Below, in pieces: positions 59,846 to 64,000 of a DNA stretch of 64,000 nt. The notes beneath the pieces were generated by a model, which was not told the origin of the DNA, did no database searches, and was given only the letters and a program-made list of their open reading frames with translations. The position numbers were made by a program, and so were the translations under genes. This stretch comes from Aureimonas frigidaquae (GTDB lineage Bacteria; Pseudomonadota; Alphaproteobacteria; Rhizobiales; Rhizobiaceae), in the NCBI RefSeq assembly GCF_001463905.1, contig NZ_BBWR01000005.1, forward strand, positions 1 through 64,000, given 5' to 3'. Numbering within the stretch: position 1 is the stretch's first letter; each line of letters opens with the position of its first letter.

Positions 59846-60718
59846 TCAGGCTGCGGTGACTGCCTGCCGGTGGGCCGTATGGATCTCGGTGACGAGGGCG
59901 GGCGGCAACTGCAAGCCCTGGGCGAGCGCGTCGAGGTAGCGGCGCTCGGCATCGTTGTCGGCGTCGATCACCATGACCGAGGCGACATAGACCTCGACGG
60001 CCATTTCGGGCGTGCGCGACATGGCCGCCAGATCCGCGATCGGCATGGGGCGCCGCAGCTCGTCCATGACCAGCGCCTTCTCTTCGGCGTCGAGGTCGAG
60101 CGAATCCATCTTGCCGAAGATGGCGTCTTCTTCCGCCGCATCGATGCTGCCATCCGCCTTGGCGGCGGCGATCATCGCCGACAGGAGAAGCCGCGCATGC
60201 TCCTGTTCCTCGCCCGGAGGCGGGGCGAAGGCGGTATCGGAGGCGTCGGGAATTTCCTGCGGGGCGATCCTTTGTGCGGCACCGGCGCCCTGCTGCTGCG
60301 CCTGGTAGTTCTGCCACGCCTTGTATCCAAGGCCCGCCACGAGCGCGAGCCCGCCGAGCTTCAAGGCCGAGCCGCCGAGCTTCTTGGCGCCCTTGCCGCG
60401 CAGGAGGTAGGATGCGAGCCCGCCGGCGACCATCGGCCCGAGCGCCCCGCCAAGGCCGCCGCCCGATCCGCCGCCCAGAACGCTGCCGAGCCCGCCGCCG
60501 AAGCCGCCGCTCGATCCCCCGCGGCTGCCGCCGCGTCCATTGCCGAGGAGACCGCCGACCAGATCGCCGAGCTGGCCCTCCAGCCCGCCGCCGGAACTCC
60601 GGCCATCGCCGAGCGGAGCGCCCTGGCCCCGCCCGCTCTGGCCAAATCCGCCCTGGCCTCGCCCGCTTTGGCCCTGCGTCCCGAGAAACTGGTCAAGAAG
60701 CTTGCGCGCATCGATCAT
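59846..60718 (-). CDS. DUF533 (YebE-like) protein with Gly/Gln-rich N-terminus
   Basis: A 290-residue protein. Residues about 12-85 are made of GQGG, GRGQG, GLGG and GGGSGG repeats. A short hydrophobic part (about 90-120, with LKLGGLALVAGLGYKAWQNY) is followed by the DUF533/TerB-like helical domain (about 175-285), with IAAAKADGSIDAAEEDAIF near 193 and DADNDAERRYLDALAQGL near 250. The gene is preserved among neighbours that serve cell envelope and division. Function unknown. Low-complexity DNA in the repeats is prone to length change. Confidence 0.85.
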   Translation of the reverse strand: MIDARKLLDQFLGTQGQSGRGQGGFGQSGRGQGAPLGDGRSSGGGLEGQLGDLVGGLLGNGRGGSRGGSSGGFGGGLGSVLGGGSGGGLGGALGPMVAGGLASYLLRGKGAKKLGGSALKLGGLALVAGLGYKAWQNYQAQQQGAGAAQRIAPQEIPDASDTAFAPPPGEEQEHARLLLSAMIAAAKADGSIDAAEEDAIFGKMDSLDLDAEEKALVMDELRRPMPIADLAAMSRTPEMAVEVYVASVMVIDADNDAERRYLDALAQGLQLPPALVTEIHTAHRQAVTAA

Positions 60719-60785
60719 GGGTCCGGCCCTTCCGTTTTTCGCTGGAAGCGAAAATGGTGGCCGGGCCGGCCTTGGCAAGGCGGGC

Positions 60786-61439
60786 TCAGTCCCGCGTCTG
60801 GAAAAGCGGCTCGAGGGCGTGGCGCTTGAGAAGGGGGATCTGCAGGAGCATGAAGACGATGGTGATGGGCATGGTGCCCCAGACCTTGAAGGCGACCCAG
60901 AAATCGGTCGAGAAAAGGCGCCACACGACCTCGTTGAGGATGGCCAGGAAGACGAAGAACAGGCCCCAGCGCAGGGTCAGCTTGCGCCAGCCGGCATCGT
61001 CCAGCTTGAAGGCCTGGTCGAAGACATAGCCGAGCAGCGGCTTGCCGAAGGCGAGGCCGCCCAGTAGCACGGCGGCAAACAGCCCGTTGACGATGGTCGG
61101 CTTCATCTTGATGAAGACCTCGTCCTGCAGCCACAGCGTCAGCCCGCCGAACACCACCACGACGGCCCCCGATACGATGGGCATGAGGGGCAGGGTGCGC
61201 GTCATCGCCCAGGACACGGCGAGCGACAGGAGCGTCGCCAGCATGAAGAGCGCGGTGGCCACGAAGAGCGGGCCGCCCAGGGCACCCAAGGCCGGCACGG
61301 CCTCCACGATCGCCGCGCCGCGTGTGTTGGCAAAGAAGAAGACCAGGAGCGGACCGAGTTCGAGGACGAACTTGGCGACCGGGTTCATCTCCTTGCGGGC
61401 GGGCGCGTTGGGCGCTTCCTCGATGATCCGCTCGTTCAT
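60786..61439 (-). CDS. yciB: Septation protein IspZ/YciB
   Basis: A 217-residue inner-membrane protein with about six helices. [15 protein letters not shown] near residues 29-43 and [20 protein letters not shown] near 107 are family marks, as is [20 protein letters not shown] near 172 (outline). It is implicated in septation and envelope integrity. It directly follows ftsY in the same direction, the arrangement found across Hyphomicrobiales. Confidence 0.95.
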   Translation of the reverse strand: MNERIIEEAPNAPARKEMNPVAKFVLELGPLLVFFFANTRGAAIVEAVPALGALGGPLFVATALFMLATLLSLAVSWAMTRTLPLMPIVSGAVVVVFGGLTLWLQDEVFIKMKPTIVNGLFAAVLLGGLAFGKPLLGYVFDQAFKLDDAGWRKLTLRWGLFFVFLAILNEVVWRLFSTDFWVAFKVWGTMPITIVFMLLQIPLLKRHALEPLFQTRD

Positions 61440-61487
61440 GTCAGCAACTCCGTGTCGGCCGCCGGTGCCGGCGGCGGGATAGTCGGT

Positions 61488-63149
61488 TCAGCCGGCCCGT
61501 CCGGCGATCGCCTGAGCAAAGTCCCGGGCCTTGAACGGTTCGAGATCGTCGATGCCTTCGCCGACGCCGATGAAGTAGACCGGCAGTGCATGGCGCGTGG
61601 CGATCGCCACCAGGATACCGCCCCGTGCCGTACCGTCCAGCTTGGTCATGACGAGGCCGTTGACGCCCGCCACGTTCCGGAATATTTCCACCTGGCTCAT
61701 GGCGTTCTGGCCGGTCGTGGCATCCAGCGTCTGGAGCACGGTGTGGGGCGCATCCGGCGCGCGCTTGCGCAGCACCCGCACGATCTTTTCAAGCTCGGCC
61801 ATCAATTCGGTCCGGTTCTGCAGGCGCCCGGCCGTATCGATGATCAGGACGTCCGATCCGGTGCGGACCGCCTCGTCATAGGCCTCGAAGGCAAGGCCGG
61901 CCGCATCGGCCCCGATGGGTTTGGCCACCACGGGCGAGCCGGTGCGCTCGCCCCAGATCTTGAGCTGCTCCACCGCCGCCGCGCGGAACGTATCGCCCGC
62001 GCCGAGCGTGACCTTCAGCCCGCCGCGCGTCAGCTTGGCGGCGAGCTTGCCGATCGTCGTCGTCTTGCCCGTGCCGTTCACACCCACCACCAGAATGACA
62101 TGCGGGCGGACGGACAGGTCGAGTTCGAGCGGCCGGGCGACCGGCGTCAGCGCGCGCTCGACCTCTTCGGCCAGGATGGCCGTGACCGCGTCGCCGGTGA
62201 CCTCCTTGCCGTAGCGCCCCTCGCGCAGGCGTTCGGTGATCCGTGTGGCCGTCTCCACGCCGAGATCGGCCTGGATCAGCACATCCTCGAAATCCTGCAG
62301 CGTGTCGTCGTCGAGCCGCCGCTTGGTGAAAAGGGAGGTGATCTGCCCGGACAACTGGCCCGACGAGCGGGCCAGCCCCTCGCGCAGGCGCTGGAACCAG
62401 CTCCGCTCCGGCTCGGCCGCCAGGGCCGCACCGGCCGCCGCTTCCCGTGCTTCGCGAAGGCGCCAGCCCTCGGGCGCCTGGCCCTCGGGTGCCGCGCCGA
62501 CGGGCTCTTCGGGCTGCGGTTCGACAGGCGCGTCGAGCCAGGCGAACTCGTCCTCCCGCTCGGGCGCAAGCTCCAGATCCTCGATGGCGACCGTGTCGGC
62601 CGCCTCATCCTGCTGCGCAATCGCGTTATCGGCAGCAGGCGCAGGAGCGGGGATGGGCGCGGGCGCGGGCGCAGGCAGGTCGAGGTCGTCCGCCGGACGG
62701 CCGCCATCCTCTTCCAGGATGGTTTCCTCTGCCGGGTCCAGCATGGCCGGCTCCCCCGCCGGCGGGGTCGTATCGTCCTCGAGCCAGGCGAAATCGTCGG
62801 CAGGCTCGAGGGTGGGCGGCGCGTCGGAATTAAGGAAGGCGAAGTCGTCGTCGGCCGTTGCGTCGCTTGTGGGCGCGCCTTGCGCCAGCGGTGCAGGCGG
62901 TGCCGGGGTCGACGCTTCCGAGGTCACGGGCTCCGGCGTGTCATCGTGAAGGATGACGGGGGCTGCCTGCGGCTGCGACGAACCGGCCGGCCCGTCCGAG
63001 CCGACCGTTGCCGCGTCCGGCTGGGCCGCCACGGGCAAAGGCTGCGTCGCCGCCACCTGTTCCTCGGCAGGCGCCGGCGCCGCGGGAGCGGGCTCGTCAT
63101 CCTTGCCGAAGGTGAAGATGCGGCGGAAGAAGCCTTTTTGCTCAGCCAT
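61488..63149 (-). CDS. ftsY: Signal recognition particle receptor FtsY
   Basis: A 553-residue SRP receptor GTPase. Residues 1-225 are acidic, Pro/Ala-rich and low in complexity (the A domain that contacts membrane and translocon). The NG domain is about 250-553: G1 GVNGTGKTTT near 353, DTFRAAAVEQL near 383, G3 DTAGRLQNR near 433, G4 TKLDGTARGG near 493. It docks ribosome-SRP complexes at SecYEG. The ATG at 63149 gives MAEQKGFF and overlaps mtaB by eight bases. An earlier in-frame ATG is at 63170. Confidence 0.97.
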   Translation of the reverse strand: MAEQKGFFRRIFTFGKDDEPAPAAPAPAEEQVAATQPLPVAAQPDAATVGSDGPAGSSQPQAAPVILHDDTPEPVTSEASTPAPPAPLAQGAPTSDATADDDFAFLNSDAPPTLEPADDFAWLEDDTTPPAGEPAMLDPAEETILEEDGGRPADDLDLPAPAPAPIPAPAPAADNAIAQQDEAADTVAIEDLELAPEREDEFAWLDAPVEPQPEEPVGAAPEGQAPEGWRLREAREAAAGAALAAEPERSWFQRLREGLARSSGQLSGQITSLFTKRRLDDDTLQDFEDVLIQADLGVETATRITERLREGRYGKEVTGDAVTAILAEEVERALTPVARPLELDLSVRPHVILVVGVNGTGKTTTIGKLAAKLTRGGLKVTLGAGDTFRAAAVEQLKIWGERTGSPVVAKPIGADAAGLAFEAYDEAVRTGSDVLIIDTAGRLQNRTELMAELEKIVRVLRKRAPDAPHTVLQTLDATTGQNAMSQVEIFRNVAGVNGLVMTKLDGTARGGILVAIATRHALPVYFIGVGEGIDDLEPFKARDFAQAIAGRAG

Positions 63150-64000
63150 TGAGTCTCCATTCCCGTTCATGGGGCAGTGTCGCAGGGGCCGGCGCGGCGA
63201 CGAGCCGTTCGCCGTTCTGACCGGCGATGACGGTGTCCACGATCTCTCCGGGCGCGCCGAAGGGCAGTTCGACCAAGGTGAAATCTTCGGCGCGGCCGAG
63301 CCCTTCGCGCTCGACGAGGACGGACTGCTCCGTGCCGACGAGCCGTTGCAGATGGGCCCTGTGCGCCGCGTCGCCGAGCGCGCGCAGACGGGCGGCGCGC
63401 TCCTTGCCGACGGCCTTGGGCAGTTGCGGCATGCGGGCGGCCGGCGTGCCCGTGCGGGGCGAGAAGGGGAAGACGTGCAGATGCGTCAGGCCGCAGTCCT
63501 CGACGAGCGCGAGGGAGTTTTCGAACATCGCCTCCGTCTCGGTCGGGAAGCCGGCGATGATGTCCGCGCCATACACCATGTCCGGGCGGCGGGCGCGGAT
63601 GTCCTGCGCGAAGCGGATGGCGTCTTCCCGGCTGTGCCGGCGCTTCATCCGCTTCAGGATCATGTTGTCGCCGGCCTGCAGGGACAGGTGCAGATGCGGC
63701 ATCAGGCGGCGTTCGGAGGCGATGGCGTCGATCAAGGCGGGGTCGGCCTCGACCGAATCGATGGAGGACAGGCGCAGCCGTGGCAGGCCGGGGACATGGC
63801 GCAGGATCGACTGGACGAGATCCCCAAGACGCGGGGTCCCGGGCAGGTCCGCGCCCCAGCTCGTCATGTCGACGCCGGACAGGACGACCTCCCGATAGCC
63901 AGCATCCACCAGGCGCTTGACCTGCGTGACGGCGGCCCCCATCGGCACGGAGCGGGAATTGCCGCGGCCATACGGGATGATGCAGAAGGTGCAGCGATGA
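63142..64000 (-). CDS. mtaB: tRNA methylthiotransferase MtaB (5' part outside window)
   Basis: About 286 residues of a radical-SAM methylthiotransferase, entered near its cluster motif: HRCTFCIIPYGRGNSRS at the window edge holds two of the three cluster cysteines. Later marks are PHLHLSLQAGDN and VYGADIIAGFPTETEAMF (outline), then a TRAM-like end. It converts t6A37 to ms2t6A37 in tRNA, the step after TsaD, which is encoded at the other end of this window. It overlaps ftsY by eight bases, and dapF often precedes it in this order. Confidence 0.95.
   Translation of the reverse strand, partial: HRCTFCIIPYGRGNSRSVPMGAAVTQVKRLVDAGYREVVLSGVDMTSWGADLPGTPRLGDLVQSILRHVPGLPRLRLSSIDSVEADPALIDAIASERRLMPHLHLSLQAGDNMILKRMKRRHSREDAIRFAQDIRARRPDMVYGADIIAGFPTETEAMFENSLALVEDCGLTHLHVFPFSPRTGTPAARMPQLPKAVGKERAARLRALGDAAHRAHLQRLVGTEQSVLVEREGLGRAEDFTLVELPFGAPGEIVDTVIAGQNGERLVAAPAPATLPHEREWRLNG

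Overview
The window is GC-rich chromosomal DNA from an alphaproteobacterium, most likely of the order Hyphomicrobiales (Rhizobiales). Family is not resolved. Supporting markers are tsaD-hemC-hemD next to a mitofilin-domain (Mic60-like) gene and hemY, acnA divergent from ccmABCDG, the mtaB-ftsY-ispZ run, and the DUF2794, DUF1223 and IalB families. Most of it is ordinary core genome: densely packed, with many ATGA/GTGA overlaps and little room for mobile DNA.

Layout. 1-7.5 kb: tsaD (cut by the window edge) divergent from hemC-hemD-mitofilin-hemY, then a TerB-like gene and a class I glutamine amidotransferase. 7.6-15.9 kb: an accessory operon read on the minus strand. It holds an SDR, a PotABCD-type ABC importer (ATPase, binding protein, two permeases), a histidinol-dehydrogenase paralogue with altered metal-site residues, a HutC-type GntR regulator and an APH-fold kinase. 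A promoter in front of the ATPase gene has a HutC-type operator (GTCTATAC) sitting on its -10 box. 16.1-17.0 kb: a hipB-like gene with only a stub of hipA, beside tRNA-Ala(CGC). 17.1-31 kb: yggT, DUF167, ppa, metQNI, typA, an M3 peptidase, marR with a Bcr/CflA exporter, a luciferase-like monooxygenase, argG, lysE and gst. 31-43 kb: DUF2087, rlmN, ialB-like, ykvA, thpR, tesA divergent from a LolD/FtsX-type ABC pair, a BI-1 family protein, a GNAT enzyme, a lone Phd/YefM antitoxin, DUF2794 and DUF1223. 43-49 kb: acnA and ccmABCDG. 49.2-64 kb: a NagD-like HAD phosphatase, an FAD monooxygenase, an SCP2-type thiolase, a 1459-residue autotransporter with a near-perfect AT-rich palindrome upstream, an MFS carrier overlapping a 41-residue membrane peptide, DUF533, yciB/ispZ, ftsY and mtaB (cut by the window end).

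The most coherent candidate for an undescribed function is the 7.6-15.9 kb operon. It looks like a self-regulated uptake and oxidation/phosphorylation pathway for a small hydroxylated compound that is probably not histidinol. Smaller leads are the short ORF and hairpin ahead of the FAD monooxygenase, the autotransporter palindrome, and two apparently decayed toxin loci (hipA and the Phd partner). No CRISPR array, rRNA, intact insertion sequence or prophage was seen.
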